64,000 bases of DNA from Notospermus geniculatus (GCA_002633025.1 NMRB01000846.1:42042-106041), one strand, 5' to 3'; shown: positions 1-10,669, counted from the first letter of the stretch. The notes: a model not told the origin generated them from the sequence alone. A program made the numbers and translations.

Positions 1-169
1 TTAGCTGATTAATGAAAGATGAAAGCACATCGTTTACAATTCAGATGTGTAGAACAAGAGTAGCAATTTCATAGAAATACATGAAATCGATGCTACCTTT
101 TTGCTTGAAGAAAATATGAATTGTTTTCAGTCGCCATTTGCAGTGCGCTTCCTTATGGCTACCGCCCCC
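1..169. mobile_element. Probable right end of a TTAA-target element, cut by the window edge
   Basis: The block ends in CTACCGCCCCC directly before TTAA (170-173) and the start of direct repeat R1. At 5294-5308 the mirror arrangement occurs: TTAA followed by GGGGGCGGTAG. The second R1 copy (6860) is preceded by different sequence. This suggests a short transposon whose terminus reads GGGGGCGGTAG inserted at TTAA. TTAA targets are used by piggyBac and Kolobok transposons; assignment to either is inference. The left end lies outside the window. Confidence 0.4.
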
Positions 170-668
170 TTAATAGAGAGGTGTCGCCTGGCAGAGGTAT
201 ACGGAAACGAAGGTTCCACTGTAGAAGGGAAGAGTCTGGTGTTACAGTATTCTAGATTAAAATGCCGACGGCGGATGTGACGTATTCCCAAGAGCACCAC
301 TCCAAAGACATTTTCTAATTAGTCTTCCATCATTAATGGAATATTTACATTGTATACTTCAAACAAATTGCCGGCTCCTCTGATTAGAAATTAAGCTCGG
401 CGTTCTTTTTCTGTTCTCGTCTTTTTTAAAAAAGACAAATACGTTTTCAACATCCTTGTACATATTGAATCACACGAGTGGAGCGACAAATAATTAAATG
501 GTATAATTAGCTCCGACATCAATGGACGAGATAATGCACAACGGGAGGAAATCGGTGTGACAGGGATGAAAGTCCTCCTGGAATCAAAGTCCGGTCTTAT
601 TGTTCAGCGAGAGATTAAAATATATGGCTATAGAGACAGTTGTGACAGGAATCAACGTCCTAGGAATG
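168..668 (+). repeat. Direct repeat R1, copy A
   Basis: Nearly identical to 6860-7360, in the same orientation and ~6.7 kb apart, with only a few substitutions. It contains no coding frame. Copy B continues into a nested inverted-repeat cluster, whereas copy A continues into unrelated sequence after about 668, so R1 is probably part of a dispersed element rather than a simple local duplication. Confidence 0.85.
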
Positions 669-1743
669 ACGTTACCCTAGGGACAGGGGAAGTCACAGGG
701 CATGCCGCCAGTGGACCAATGATCGGACACTGGTGACTCTATATTGCATGAGAAAGTGAAGTGCCTTCCGTTTAACCTTCGAAGTTAACGCTAGGACCTT
801 GAGATTTTGCGTGTTTTTGCGTCGGCGCTGCGCCGGAGATTAAAATTCTCTAAAAGGCTATTGGTTATGAGATACGTTTCCTGTTTCGGGGATTTGTTTT
901 CATCCAATCAAGAAGCTGATGGTTATTACGTGTCTTGCATTTTCGGTACAAAAATAACGTTGTCGTCAACATTTGATTTCTAAACCTCCCTGTTGTATGA
1001 GCAGACACGTGTAGAGGGAGACATTGTTCACATCATAAATGTCCAGGGTACGATGTTACTATGAGAATTTCATCTCGCGCCATTATTGTCTATACTGCCC
1101 TACGGTACTAAAACAGACAGCAGACGCACATATTATATCATGCCCTTCAATCTATCTTGAAAATGCAGGCGGACACTTTTTCCACGGGTCAATCATTCTT
1201 TTCACACCAACTGTCTTTTTGTGACCAGGTCAGAGACCTTCATGTTGAATGATAATTTCATTTAGAAAAAGTCGTCGGTCCGGAGTCTCATCAATTAAAG
1301 AGAAAATATAGTCATTTATCTCCAACTAACTTGGGAATTGAACACACTGGCAACTGTCTTCAAAAGAGTTAATTTATGTCCGACCCTTTTATTAGTGGCG
1401 GGAACCTTGTCATCAGTAATTTCCCTTCGGTAATAAACTCTAGTCAGGACTCAGTGGTCAGTTGGTGTTTTTACTACGGGATGCTTCGGATCATCATCCG
1501 AATGTCATCTACGTTGTTCAACAGGCAGAAACGAGAAAATATCAAAAAATATTGATAGTTTGTTGCTGTGGCGTATATAGATGAGTTTGGATATCATTAG
1601 TTATTTTTTCATTTCAGTCATTGAAATGAAAATTAGATAAATGTTCGTGTGTTTTCTGTTGTCAGTTAGACATTTTGGGTCATTAATTAGATGTCTGCAT
1701 TTTATTGTGGTCATGAAACGTATTGGGTGATCAGATCACAATT
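669..1743. other. Unannotated intergenic stretch
   Basis: AT-rich sequence with frequent stops in all frames. I see no inverted termini, tandem array or RNA-like fold. A 61-codon open frame at 1039-1224 has no recognisable motif and is the length expected by chance. Confidence 0.6.
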
Positions 1744-1800
1744 TATAGACCTTTCCAACAAAGATGGTGGCCTACTAGTTCTCCCACATGACTTACAACT
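1744..1800 (+). mobile_element. One end of a TATAGACC-type MITE
   Basis: Begins TATAGACCTTTCCAACAA and matches the left end of the complete element at 51308-51543 and, inverted, the block at 22005-22060. Only this end is recognisable here, so the element is truncated or diverged. Confidence 0.5.
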
Positions 1801-1911
1801 TTTTATTTTGAAAAGTCTTTATTTGCGGGGGACATAACCACCCATATATTCCGATCGCCAAATAAGCAGTGTTTGGGCGTTTGACATATATGTCACGGGA
1901 CGTAACGAGCG

Positions 1912-1944
1912 AGTCCGCACGTCCGTATGTCCGCATGTCCGCTC
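1912..1944 (+). repeat. Short 8-bp tandem repeat
   Basis: Four tandem units of the form GTCCGCAC / GTCCGTAT / GTCCGCAT / GTCCGCTC. The surrounding 1801-2322 otherwise holds nothing I can identify; two overlapping frames of 80-85 codons on opposite strands look like chance ORFs. Confidence 0.6.
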
Positions 1945-2322
1945 GGGATGTCTTGAAATTGCAGTTAGCATTGCAGTAGCATTGCTTACCGAACCGATGG
2001 TAGAGCTAGAGCTAACGTCGCCTAAACCAACTGAGATTTGGAAATTACAAGGGCTGTCCATCCTCGCCGCTGCAAACCAACTCCTCGAAGACGACCACGC
2101 TGTGCCTCATAGCATTTCTCGGTCACCTTTGGAGGAATATTGGATGTCTCGGCTAATCGAATCCATTTACGATATTAGATTCATTATGCAAAAAGGAAAG
2201 CGTGACCTTGCCCTTCGGGAAATCAAAATAGGTCAGTGAACTTTGGTTCCCTGAGGGAGGCATGCGGACTCGCTCGTGACATTTCCTGCTCACCCTTAGA
2301 TGACCATTTGACACTTAACTCT

Positions 2323-2343
2323 GGGGTGAGGGTGGGGTGGGGG
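2323..2343 (+). other. G-quadruplex-prone tract
   Basis: Four G runs (GGGG, GGG, GGGG, GGGGG) separated by 1-3 bases, meeting the usual G3+N1-7 pattern. Function unknown. Confidence 0.5.
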
Positions 2344-2457
2344 TTGATGGCCCCTGTGGGTGGACCCTCAATGCCAGTGGTGTACGGTAAAGTATTCAAT
2401 GCTGTACCACAGCGTGGGTTATAGGTACGGCTGTACCGCAATCAATGCAAATAGAAG

Positions 2458-2612
2458 GAGTTGTCAGAGTGGCGCAGTGGAAACGTCAACGCTTGTCACC
2501 TCTGAGGTTCCAGGTTCGATCCAAGGTCGGTCGGTCATCATGTGATCGGGAATGCGACTCTTTCACAGCGGAAGGTCTCCAGGCGCACCGGTATCCTCCT
2601 GCATGTACAATG
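2458..2612 (+). mobile_element. tRNA-derived SINE
   Basis: A tRNA-like head has an A-box-like TGGCGCAGTGG near 2470 and a B-box GGTTCGATCC near 2513, the two internal RNA polymerase III promoter boxes. The segment around TGTCACCTCTGAGGTT and a downstream segment starting TTCACAGCG are shared with the SINEs at 25320-25580 and 41010-41290, showing one family. The T-arm pairing is imperfect, so this is not a functional tRNA gene. Confidence 0.65.
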
Positions 2613-2787
2613 TATCGTCCAGTGTTATATATTGAGTTGATAGCGCCGTATTTTGGTTCGATATTCTAACAGAAGTTTCTTTCGGTCTTCAGTTGGCCTT
2701 ATACGGCGGTGTATATTGAAGGAATCTAGTTCTGTGTACGATTAGCGAGTATTGCCGTCTGCTACTTGTGAAGTCAGCGATGCTGTC

Positions 2788-3016
2788 AGCAGTCTTTCAC
2801 TGACGTCACAAAGGTCACGTGACTGCAAAAGAATCCGCCATTTGCCGCCAAATGGCCGGCGACGACGTCAAAACTATCACGTCGTGACATTTTGACATCA
2901 GTATCTGAGTGTTGACACTTTGTTCATGCCGTGACGTCGCTTGACATTTTGACGAGCGCCAGTAAGGCGGCATCGTGTCGTCATGGAAACGTCACGTCAC
3001 GTGAAAATCCTCTAAA
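2788..3016. mobile_element. CRE-bearing MITE, copy 1
   Basis: About 230 bp with imperfect inverted ends (TCTTTCACTGACGTCAC on the left, CGTCACGTGAAAATCCTC on the right). Same family as 23436-23665 and 39129-39363. It carries a perfect CRE/ATF half-palindrome pair TGACGTCA near 2800 and CACGTG E-boxes near both ends. It has no ORF, so it would depend on a transposase from elsewhere. Confidence 0.75.
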
Positions 3017-4096
3017 GTACACCTACCCCTTACTGTCTTTCCCTACTTATCTTACAAAAAATTGTAGTCTGTCTTCTTCCCATCGATATTGGTGAAAGTA
3101 ATTAAGATTTTCGCGAAGGTTATCAACGCTGTTTCTAAAGTTGATGATACAATTTAACTTCACCCTCACCAAGTTAAATATCGGATTTTTTTACGTGTTA
3201 CGAAAAAACTTTCCAATGAATAGATATGTTTGCTCCGATCCGACGGCCAATTTAGCAAACGCCAAATTACCTACTCCACATAAATAATTACGCACGAAAA
3301 CGCAACAACTCACTCAAAAAATCCATGAATTAGTAACTAAACGAATATTCATTTTTCGCACACCTTCGCTTCTAGCACAGATCAAGGACATTAAATGTAG
3401 TTTGCACCTGCTGGGTGTCACTACAAATGTTTGTTGAAGATCCAAATGACGTTTTACATATGGCTTGAACGTTTATTGTAAAATTAATTGTAGAAGAGTA
3501 TACATGTACTTTACAGGTAGAATTCGTTATTGTCAACTTTTTTGCTGGCATACGATCATCTCAACTGGAGTTGCGCCCCCTTTGAACACTTTTTTGCATC
3601 ATTCACCAACATCTGAGTGGCACTCTTGTAAATAAATCAGTGTTCCAAACCTACAACGATTTTTTAGACGCAGCAAATGGTAGTTTGAAATTTGTCACTG
3701 CCAGCATTTTGCGATGTATTCGATATTTTTGTTGCTTTCTCCCCCTGTTTCACTTTATCTTCTTTAGGCGTACTCTTTCTTTGGGACACCTGCTCCTTCT
3801 TTTCGGACACCCCCTCTAGAGGCTGAAAGGACGTCTGTAGGCCTGCTTGGTTCAAGAATGAGTTTTGTGTTCATTCAGGCCATTTCTTTCATATTTATTT
3901 ATTCATTCATTAGACTGACGCAAGAACACCACTTCTTTTATATTCCGATGGGAATACATGTACCACAAAAAAGTGTCCAAAGCGAACAGCACAAACAAAC
4001 ATAACTGAACGTTCCAACTTCGAATACAGTCGCTCCAACGCCAGGTTCAGGCGAACATAGGAAAGCTCCGCGGAACGTGTCTTACGAAATGGACAT
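3017..4096. other. Unannotated intergenic stretch
   Basis: AT-rich. A minus-strand frame of 63 codons (3664-3855) is Lys/Gln-rich and unrecognised. No inverted termini or tandem arrays seen. Confidence 0.5.
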
Positions 4097-4145
4097 GTGA
4101 ATGATTTTAAAAAGAGACATCATCTTACACTTCATTCAACACTAT

Positions 4146-4330
4146 GCCCGGTTACTCAGGCGTGGCTTCGTGAGCTGATCCACTGCCTCTGCCATCTTCA
4201 AAGTCTGGACCTACCCACAATGAGTAGGCGTACCGTTGTAAGTCGCGCTTTAAAACCACCCCACTGCCAGATTTATTATAAGACAGGCTTAACCTTTGGC
4301 TTTAGTGTTGAAGCCCAACCTGTGCAACAC
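4146..4330 (-). mobile_element. TGCCCGG-type MITE remnant
   Basis: Begins TGCCCGGTTACTCAGGCGTG and corresponds, in reverse orientation, to the inner part of the complete element at 43960-44432. A second remnant lies at 5895-6085. Far-end terminus not visible. Confidence 0.6.
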
Positions 4331-4432
4331 GTGATGAAAAATAAGCCAACCATCTCCTGAAATACATTACGTCATGGTGGAAATGAAGTCCAATTTCATA
4401 TTTCGTCAGATTTGCGAAACCTCACTCATATT
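4331..4432 (+). mobile_element. AGTGAGG-type element, right arm only
   Basis: Matches the right inverted arm of the elements at 26582-26962 and 43252-43634, ending TTTGCGAAACCTCACT. The left arm is absent. A similar fragment occurs at 6090-6190. Confidence 0.6.
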
Positions 4433-4629
4433 ATCATTCGCCTGCCGAGCAAAATTTTCAGCGCACATCTGCTATTGCTAAAACGAGTGTATCGAGAAGA
4501 AGTGTGTTTGTTTCCATGCCATGTCGAGCCGTCCTTACTGAGATAAGCTTCCTCTTCCCAAACCACGTATATACCTTTATCAGGTCGAGATATTGCATTG
4601 GCTAAATAGCTTCATATAGCGCACAACAA

Positions 4630-4860
4630 TGGTTGGCTCTGATAAAAAGAGCTTGTTCTGAGATTGGAGAGGGGGATTGTGGAACGACATACAGGTACAT
4701 GAACAGCATTTTGATTGAGGGGTGCAGGGAGTGGTGCAGGGGAAATATGGGCGCCTATCACTTGGAGGGAAATGGGTTCAATTCCTGGTCGGAGCCATTC
4801 TTATGTCATAGAAAGGGCTCAATCGTTGGGTTTTCTCCGGGTACCGGGGTGCACACATGA
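4630..4860 (+). mobile_element. tRNA-derived SINE with CTCCGG tail
   Basis: A B-box-like GGGTTCAATTCC near 4772 follows a degenerate tRNA-like head. Downstream is TTTTCTCCGGGTACCGGG, resembling the conserved central domain of vertebrate V-SINEs. Duplicated at 6385-6640 as part of R2. Confidence 0.5.
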
Positions 4861-4865
4861 GCTTC

Positions 4866-5145
4866 GGTTACACCTGTTGAAAATACCCGGCCCGTGTTTT
4901 TCCAGACCCGTGTCAAACCCGTGTGTACGAAAAGCCCGGCGAGAGGTCACACAACTACATTGTAGTTAAGTAGCCCGGCGACAGGTGCGTTGCATGCACT
5001 GACTCTTCGGTCATTTCTGTATTGGCACACATTGTTGGAGGCGCGAAAACGACGTCACTTAATGGCTGCGCCATCTGTTGCCGTGCCAAGAACTAACGAA
5101 AACACGGGGATTTCGAAAAGCACGGCGAGCTTGCCGTGTTTTTAC
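4866..5145 (+). mobile_element. GGTTACAC-type element
   Basis: Shares about 250 bp with 16453-16721 (same order, starting GGTTACACCTGTT). A short deletion derivative is at 33207-33251. The right terminus in this copy has diverged, so the end is approximate. Confidence 0.6.
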
Positions 5146-5297
5146 CACCACTGAGGCTACCAGAAGATATTCACTGGGATATCTCTACTGAAGACACCTC
5201 TAGCCTGCAAAATGGTGGCCTTATGTGAGAGGTGTCCGCTTATTACAGAAGTTAGGCTCATTAATGGAATGACAAACTGACGACCTATTATCCTTAA

Positions 5298-5845
5298 GGG
5301 GGCGGTAGTGGAAACATACAGCGCCGTTTTAGTGCGGCGGTGGAAGGTTGAACCGTCTTATTTATGAATAACCATGTATTGTTAATAAAATTAGGCGTCA
5401 AGGACAAGCTGATCATGGTTCGTTGCCAAAACCTACACTCTTTCAAAAATATTGTCCAGCACAATGCTTTTGTACACCCGGTGCGTCCGTGCGCATAGGC
5501 CTATTTTAATGACAATAAGGAGGTTACTTTAATAGCCCGCGTATTTCGAAAAGCGTAGGCGTGTTTAGGCCAAAATATGAAAATTTNACCGACTGTGGTC
5601 GCTTAATACACAGTATAGTGGTAGACTCCATATGCCAGCGTGAGTTTACAGTGACTTTGTTTACCATTCGCTCGCACAGCCCTTCTGGCGCTGGTCATTC
5701 ATAGTCATTGTAGAGGAGGCGGGGCGAGTCGTTGACATTGTTAGGTCCGCGAGAGCCAATCAATGTTGTCCTATTCAATGAGGTGGTCGACGAGGGTTGG
5801 TCTTACCGCGCGGCGTCTTACCGCGCGGCTTTAGAGAAAGAACCC
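5298..5845 (+). mobile_element. Left end of TTAA-target element plus unannotated sequence
   Basis: TTAA (5294-5297) is followed by GGGGGCGGTAG, the mirror of the terminus at 159-169. The right end is not found, so only the first tens of bases are supported as transposon. The rest includes a single N at 5587 and a 14-bp direct repeat TCTTACCGCGCGGC at about 5803-5832. Confidence 0.35.
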
Positions 5846-6864
5846 TAATGATTTTAAAAACGGTCCGTGATAATCTTACACTTCATTCAACACTATGCCC
5901 GATTGCTCAGGTGTGGCTTCGTGAGCTGACCCACTGCCTCTGCCATCTTCAAAGTCTGGACCTACCTACAATGAGTAGGCGTACCGTTGCAAGTCGCGCT
6001 TTAAAACCACCCCACTGCCAGATTTGTTGTAAGACAGGCTTAACCTTTGGCTTGTGTTTGAAGCCCAACCTATGGAACGCGCGATGAAAAATAAGCCAAC
6101 CATCTCCTGAAATACATTAGGTCCTGGAAATGAAGTCCAATTTCGTACTTCGTACTTCGTGTTTCGTCAGATATGCGAAACTTCAATTTTATGCGTGATT
6201 CGCCTGCCGAGCAAAATTTTCAGCGCACATCTGCTAAAACGAGTGTATCGAGAAGAAGTATGTTTGTTTCCATGCCATGTCGAGCCGTCCTTACTGAGAT
6301 AAGCTTCCTCTTCCCAAACCACGTATATACCTTTATCATGTCGAGATATTGCATTGGCTAAATAGCTTCATATAGCGCACAACAATGGTTGGCTCTGATA
6401 AAAAGAGCTTGTTCTGAGATTGGAGAGGGGGATTGTGGAACGACATACATGTACATGAACAGCATTTTGATCGAGGGGTGCAGGGATGGTGCAGTAGAAA
6501 TATGGACGCCTCTCACTTGGAGGGAAATGGGTTCAATTCCTGGTCGGAGCCATTCTCATGTCATAGAAAGGGCCAGTCTCTTAAACTCGTTATGTTTTCT
6601 CCGGATATTCCGGTGTGCACACATAACGCTTTGCGGGACACGGATTTGTCCATCCGTCCGTCCGTCCAGTGTCCATTACACCAGTAACACTCACCCAAAC
6701 TTGCACTTATCACCACGAGACTACCAGAAGGTATTCTATGGGATATCTCTACCACCTTTAGCCTTGCAAAATGGTGGCCTATGTGAGAAGTGTCCTCTTA
6801 TTACAGAAATTAGCTGGGCTTATCAGCGGAATGACAAACTGACGACCTACATGTATTGTCCTTA
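5846..6864 (+). repeat. Imperfect local duplication R2, copy B
   Basis: Counterpart of 4097-5297. It lacks the GGTTACAC element and instead holds a short (CCGT)n stretch near 6650-6668. A 158-codon plus-strand frame at 6389-6865 is open across the SINE and flanks. It shows no domain and its R2 partner is not open over the same span, so it is not called as a gene. Confidence 0.8.
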
Positions 6865-7360
6865 ATAGAGAGGTGTCGCCTGGCAGAGGTATACGGAAAC
6901 GAAGGTTCCACTGTAGAAGGGAAGAGTCTGGTGTTACAGTATTCTAGATTAAAATGCCGACGGCGAATGTGAGGTATTCCCAAGAGCACCACTCCAAAGA
7001 CATTTTCTAATTAGTCTTCCATCATTAATGGAATATTTACATTGTATACTTCAAACAAATTGCCGGCTCCTCTGATTAGAAATTAAGCTCGGCGTTCTTT
7101 TTCTGTTATCGTCTCTTTTTAAAAAGACAAATAAGTTTTCAACATCCTTGTACATATTGAATCACACGAGTGGAGCGACAAATAATTAAATGGTATAATT
7201 AGCTCCGACATCAATGGACGAGATAATGCACAACGGGAGGAAATCGGTGTGACAGGGATGAAAGTCCCCCTGGAATCAAAGTCCGGTCTTATTGTTCAGC
7301 GAGAGATTAAAATATATGGCTATAGAGACAGTTGTGACAGGAATCAACGTCCTAGGAATG
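6860..7360 (+). repeat. Direct repeat R1, copy B
   Basis: Second copy of 168-668. Its last ~100 bp form the left arms of the inverted-repeat cluster at 7255-7700. Confidence 0.85.
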
Positions 7361-7700
7361 CAAGTCCGCCAAACAATAGCCCGCTATTGTAAGGTTATAT
7401 TCGAATGGTCATGGTCTCTATAGCCATATATTCTAATCCCTCGCAGAACAATAAAACCGGACTTTGATTCCAGGGGGACTTTGGGCCGTATTCACGGGTC
7501 GGACTTTAGCCTAAAGTATAGCTTAAGTTAGACTTTCTCTATGCTTGAAGCATTGAGAAAAGTCGGACTTTAATGAAAGTGTGACCCGTGCATACGGCCC
7601 TTTGATTCCTGTCACACCGTCACTATTCCAAGATAACCTTACAAACGCGGGCTATTGTTTGGCGAACTTGCATTCCTAGGACGTTGATTTCTGTCACACC
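7255..7700. repeat. Interleaved inverted-repeat cluster
   Basis: Two sets of arms overlap. Arm A (7261-7329) is complementary to 7414-7483. Arm B (7333-7398, including CCTAGGAATGCAAGT) is complementary to 7633-7698. A separate MITE (7483-7600) sits between them. The arrangement could fold in two mutually exclusive ways. No ORF or terminal target duplication defines it as one element. Confidence 0.75.
7483..7600. mobile_element. 118-bp MITE with GGGCCGTATTCAC termini
   Basis: Termini GGGCCGTATTCACGGGTC and GACCCGTGCATACGGCCC are inverted. The interior also folds on itself (GGACTTTAGCC region against AAGTCGGACTTTAATG). Flanked by TT/TTT, so the target duplication is 2-3 bp and ambiguous. Inserted inside the larger inverted-repeat cluster. 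Confidence 0.7.
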
Positions 7701-7710
7701 TGCATTGGCA

Positions 7711-8299
7711 CACCTATCACTGTAGGATCGGTCTGAGTTCGTGGGGTTATATTGACGTACTGTAGTTTCTCCAGGGACTGGCCGCGTCGCGGCCGACGGT
7801 GAGCGATCCCGCTTGTTTCCCCATCCACCACAGACGGTAAATCTACCTGAATCACTTTCAAATACTTGTTTCCCTTCTGTCGCGGTTCTCAAAGCAGTAA
7901 TCCTCTCCCAATGGTAGTAAATCGTGAGTACGGACGTCTGATTCCAAATCAAGGCACGTCTATGAGCTATGAACAGACCATAGATTTGTTTTGGGGAAAT
8001 CGACGTGACTTGCTTGAAAAAAGGAGTCGCGTGAAGAGCTTTTCAATGGTAAGATATATAGGATCAGTCGTTGGCATGCAAGGAGCATTCGGCTTGCTCT
8101 TTTCGAATGATAGATCTGATCCAAGTGTGTTTTTTTCCCGGAGACGTCGCGGCTAAGTGGTTCTACTTGATTCTTTGTTGAGAATGATGAAGAAAGAATA
8201 ATCGGCACGAGTATGAGGCACAATCTTCATTGATGAGGTTTATTGTTGACCCGATGTCATGGTCCATTATTCGAAGGTCTCGCTTGTCATTTCATGCCT
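7711..8299. other. Unannotated stretch
   Basis: Two overlapping frames (109 codons minus, 96 codons plus) show no motif. No repeat structure noticed. Confidence 0.4.
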
Positions 8300-8366
8300 T
8301 AAAAGGACCAACGACGGTATTGCCACTTTTTCTCGACAGCCGGCGCCACCGCGCCACTCTCCAACC
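8300..8366 (+). mobile_element. GCCGGCGCC-family dispersed repeat, copy 1 (partial)
   Basis: Shares the segment around TCGACAGCCGGCGCCACC with 45451-45560 and 50130-50235. The other copies continue into CCAATACCGTAG; here a related CCAATACCGT appears later, near 8482, suggesting rearrangement. 8367-8700 otherwise holds nothing identified. Confidence 0.55.
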
Positions 8367-8700
8367 CAGAGACTAACTAGTTGTCGGCGAATTGACCCGA
8401 TTTACTGTAATGCAATTTTGTAGTTCGTCTTACTGCCGCTAGGTGGCTCCCTCTACGTCGGAAGTCAACGCATTTGAGATCCAATACCGTGCTCCTTTAA
8501 CGTCTTCATAGAAAATGGTGGCAATACATCGGCAATAAATATATTGCCATTTTGAAGTTATGTGATCTACAGGCGCTATGTCATTGGTGGCGGCATCGCT
8601 TGACGTGAAGGACGGCGAACAGTGCGGAGCCACGAGGTGCTGCGAGTCGCACACGATTGAAAGCCTCGCCTCTACATGTGGCTGCAAATTTTGTGGTTAA

Positions 8701-8900
8701 GCCCCGGTCACATATCCACTCCGGGGGCCCGTACGGCGAGCAAAAACAGACAGATTGCCCCTGATCCCCGGGGAATGAAACCGTAGAAATGAAAATGAAA
8801 ATAAAAATCGTAATGAATCCGTACTGTCGCTAAAATCCACGGCAAGCCGCCGCTGGGTGGGGAAAATCGTACGGGGCCCGGTGGATATGTGACGGGGGCT
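8701..8900. mobile_element. 200-bp TTAA-flanked MITE spanning the duplication edge
   Basis: Left end GCCCCGGTCACATATCCAC and right end GTGGATATGTGACGGGGGC are inverted repeats of about 35 bp. TTAA lies at 8697-8700 and again at 8901-8904. The left edge of the large repeat unit (8777) falls inside this element, so the second unit (from 27369) has only its right part, ending at 27492. Confidence 0.8.
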
Positions 8901-9383
8901 TTAACGCTGTGCCAAGTAGGGCCTACGGGTAAAGCAAGACCTGTATACTGTTGAGCATTAGCTGCTTCTGTGTGCGCCAAGGCAAAATTCACTGGCTGAT
9001 GGTCCAGCTTGCCCTTTTCAAATTTGGTTCCTCCACGTTCAGAGTAACCAAACATGACCGCTGCGCATGCGCATTGTTTTTATCCAGACAATAAACTTCA
9101 GACCAAATGTCGGTATTACTACATGTGGCATTGTACAATACAAGTATGTGAGTGGTAACTACTTTCGTCCGCAGAGCGGCTTCTCCTGAAGAAGGGATAA
9201 TGAAAACCTCAAGGGAACCATTACAAACTAATGGGAGGGCTTTGGAGGAATGGGAGAGTAATGAGGACCGATAGAGTAGACCTGTTACCGGTAAGCAGGG
9301 CGAGATGTCGAGATGATCTATACAGGGTTCATGGAACGATCGGGGGTTGCGGAGCTGTTTCCTTTGTGAGGGTCATAATAGGG

Positions 9384-9499
9384 GTTTTCGTAAAGCCCCC
9401 GAAACGCCAAGGCCGATGTCTTTCCTTTTGTTCGGTGCTCTCTTCGTGGCATCGAACAATGGGTTTGGTGTTGGCGTTTCGGGGGCTTTGGGAAAACTC
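9384..9499. repeat. Hairpin element with AAAGCCCCCGAAACGCCAA arms
   Basis: Arms TTTTCGTAAAGCCCCCGAA and TTCGGGGGCTTTGGGAAAA pair over about 32 bp around a ~55-bp loop. Present in both large units (27976-28090), so it predates their divergence. It explains the overlapping ORFs on both strands here, which are shadows of the palindrome. Confidence 0.7.
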
Positions 9500-9558
9500 C
9501 GTGATAAATCACACACTGCTGTGAAAGCAGGTCCAACGTACTTGATGTAAAGTTGATA

Positions 9559-9570
9559 CCCCCCCCCCCC
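9559..9570 (+). repeat. Poly-C tract
   Basis: Twelve consecutive C; also 12 C in version 2 at 28151-28162. Confidence 0.8.
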
Positions 9571-9993
9571 AAAATAAACTAGCGCATCATTCCTGCATTT
9601 CATGTACTATGTAATTCAGTACACAGTAAACTTTTCAACCGTGGTCTTTCCATTACACCATTATCGCTCACCAGAACGTTTCTCCAACCTCTTGAATTGA
9701 AACGACGCTGCAATTAAGTACTTAAAATGCCATGCGAAATTGTAGACTCATTTAATCATATTAAAAAACGCGTAAGACCCCATTAGATCGGGAAGACATT
9801 AGGAGATGGTTGATGAGCCAATTCCCTTTACTTAAGTTTTAATCCAAGTTATCAACGAAGCCATTATCTTTAGACATAATATGAATACTAAAGAGAAGGA
9901 TACATAAGGGAGGTATCGTTTGTCATTTCAGTTTCCTCCAGGCAAACACGGTCTTTTTTCGTAAAAGGAATTTCAGATGTACATGTAGCTAAA

Positions 9994-10325
9994 GCTAGGT
10001 GCACACAGAGCTTAGTGCTTGCGCGATCTTAGCCGCAGCCGCAATCCGTGAAACCTTACGATCACGCAGTCCTCTAAATCCTTGCGCCGCTGTGTGAACA
10101 CGAGGTCGCAAGGATCTTTGCCCGGCCTTGCGTCCTGTAGCTGGCCGTATACGTCGGCGGCAAATATCAAAAAATTTTGATATTTACGATTCCGCCGGCG
10201 ACTCGGGACGCAAGCACTAACAGCTTACGACCTCAGGTGCACACAGAGATTTCTTGGGCCTTCAGTCCTCTCGAAGAGGCTTGCGGCTAAGATCGCGCAA
10301 GCAATAAGCTCTGTGTGCACCTAGC
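9994..10325. mobile_element. 332-bp hairpin MITE, absent from version 2
   Basis: Ends GCTAGGTGCACACAGAGCTT and AAGCTCTGTGTGCACCTAGC are inverted over about 42 bp. A second inner palindrome (CAAATATCAAAAAATTTTGA, centre near 10179) sits in the middle. Version 2 lacks it at about 28581, where the flanks join directly. Flanking CTAAA / TTAAA suggests a short imperfect target duplication. Confidence 0.85.
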
Positions 10326-10384
10326 TTAAAGGATTGGGTTATGTCTGATTAAAGACCAGTAAATGTTTTTACTTGAATTTTGCA

Positions 10385-10515
10385 ATACAAATGCACTAGG
10401 GAATGCTGTATAAATCTAAAGTACATGTGAAAGCATTTTGCTAATGTTATTCATATGACCCATTGACTCTACTAGTGGCGAACTGGTGATCATTTTCGAG
10501 CAAATTCTGCTGATG
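10385..10515 (+). mobile_element. TGCACTAGG-type element fragment
   Basis: Reads TGCACTAGGGAATGCTGTA and matches the reverse complement of 57300-57450, including a shared ACTAGTGGCG further in. In version 2 the homologous site holds a palindrome instead (28670-28780). Confidence 0.55.
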
Positions 10516-10517
10516 TG

Positions 10518-10669
10518 CCGGTGTGATAGAATCTAATGCTCCCATCTTCCTGATGTCCCCCTGTATTGTTTGTCACTGGATTAAGGGTCTTGGTCTCTCA
10601 ATGGCGCCGCTTAGTCCGTATGTATTGTTGGGGGCCATCCTATATCCGGGCATTACATTCTAACACCGG
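10518..10669. mobile_element. 152-bp CCGGTGT-type MITE
   Basis: Termini CCGGTGTGATAGAATCTAAT and GCATTACATTCTAACACCGG are inverted. Diverged relatives: 53925-54025 and 59951-60075, sharing TTGTTTGTCACAGGATTAAG and GGTGCCGCTTAAT. Not present at the equivalent place in version 2. Confidence 0.75.

Larger units (their letters stand above)
4097..5297 (+). repeat. Imperfect local duplication R2, copy A
   Basis: 4097-4850 matches 5846-6640, and 5165-5297 matches 6721-6864, same orientation. The middle differs: copy A carries a GGTTACAC-type element (4866-5145) where copy B has unrelated sequence with a (CCGT)n stretch. R2 itself is a mosaic of MITE and SINE fragments. Confidence 0.8.

Noticed and set aside
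2458-2530. Functional tRNA gene
   Set aside because: A- and B-boxes are present, but T-stem and acceptor pairing fail and SINE-type flanking sequence follows.
6389-6865. 158-codon ORF, the longest without N outside tandem arrays
   Set aside because: It runs through a SINE and transposon fragments; the duplicated counterpart at 4633 is interrupted, so there is no sign of selection.
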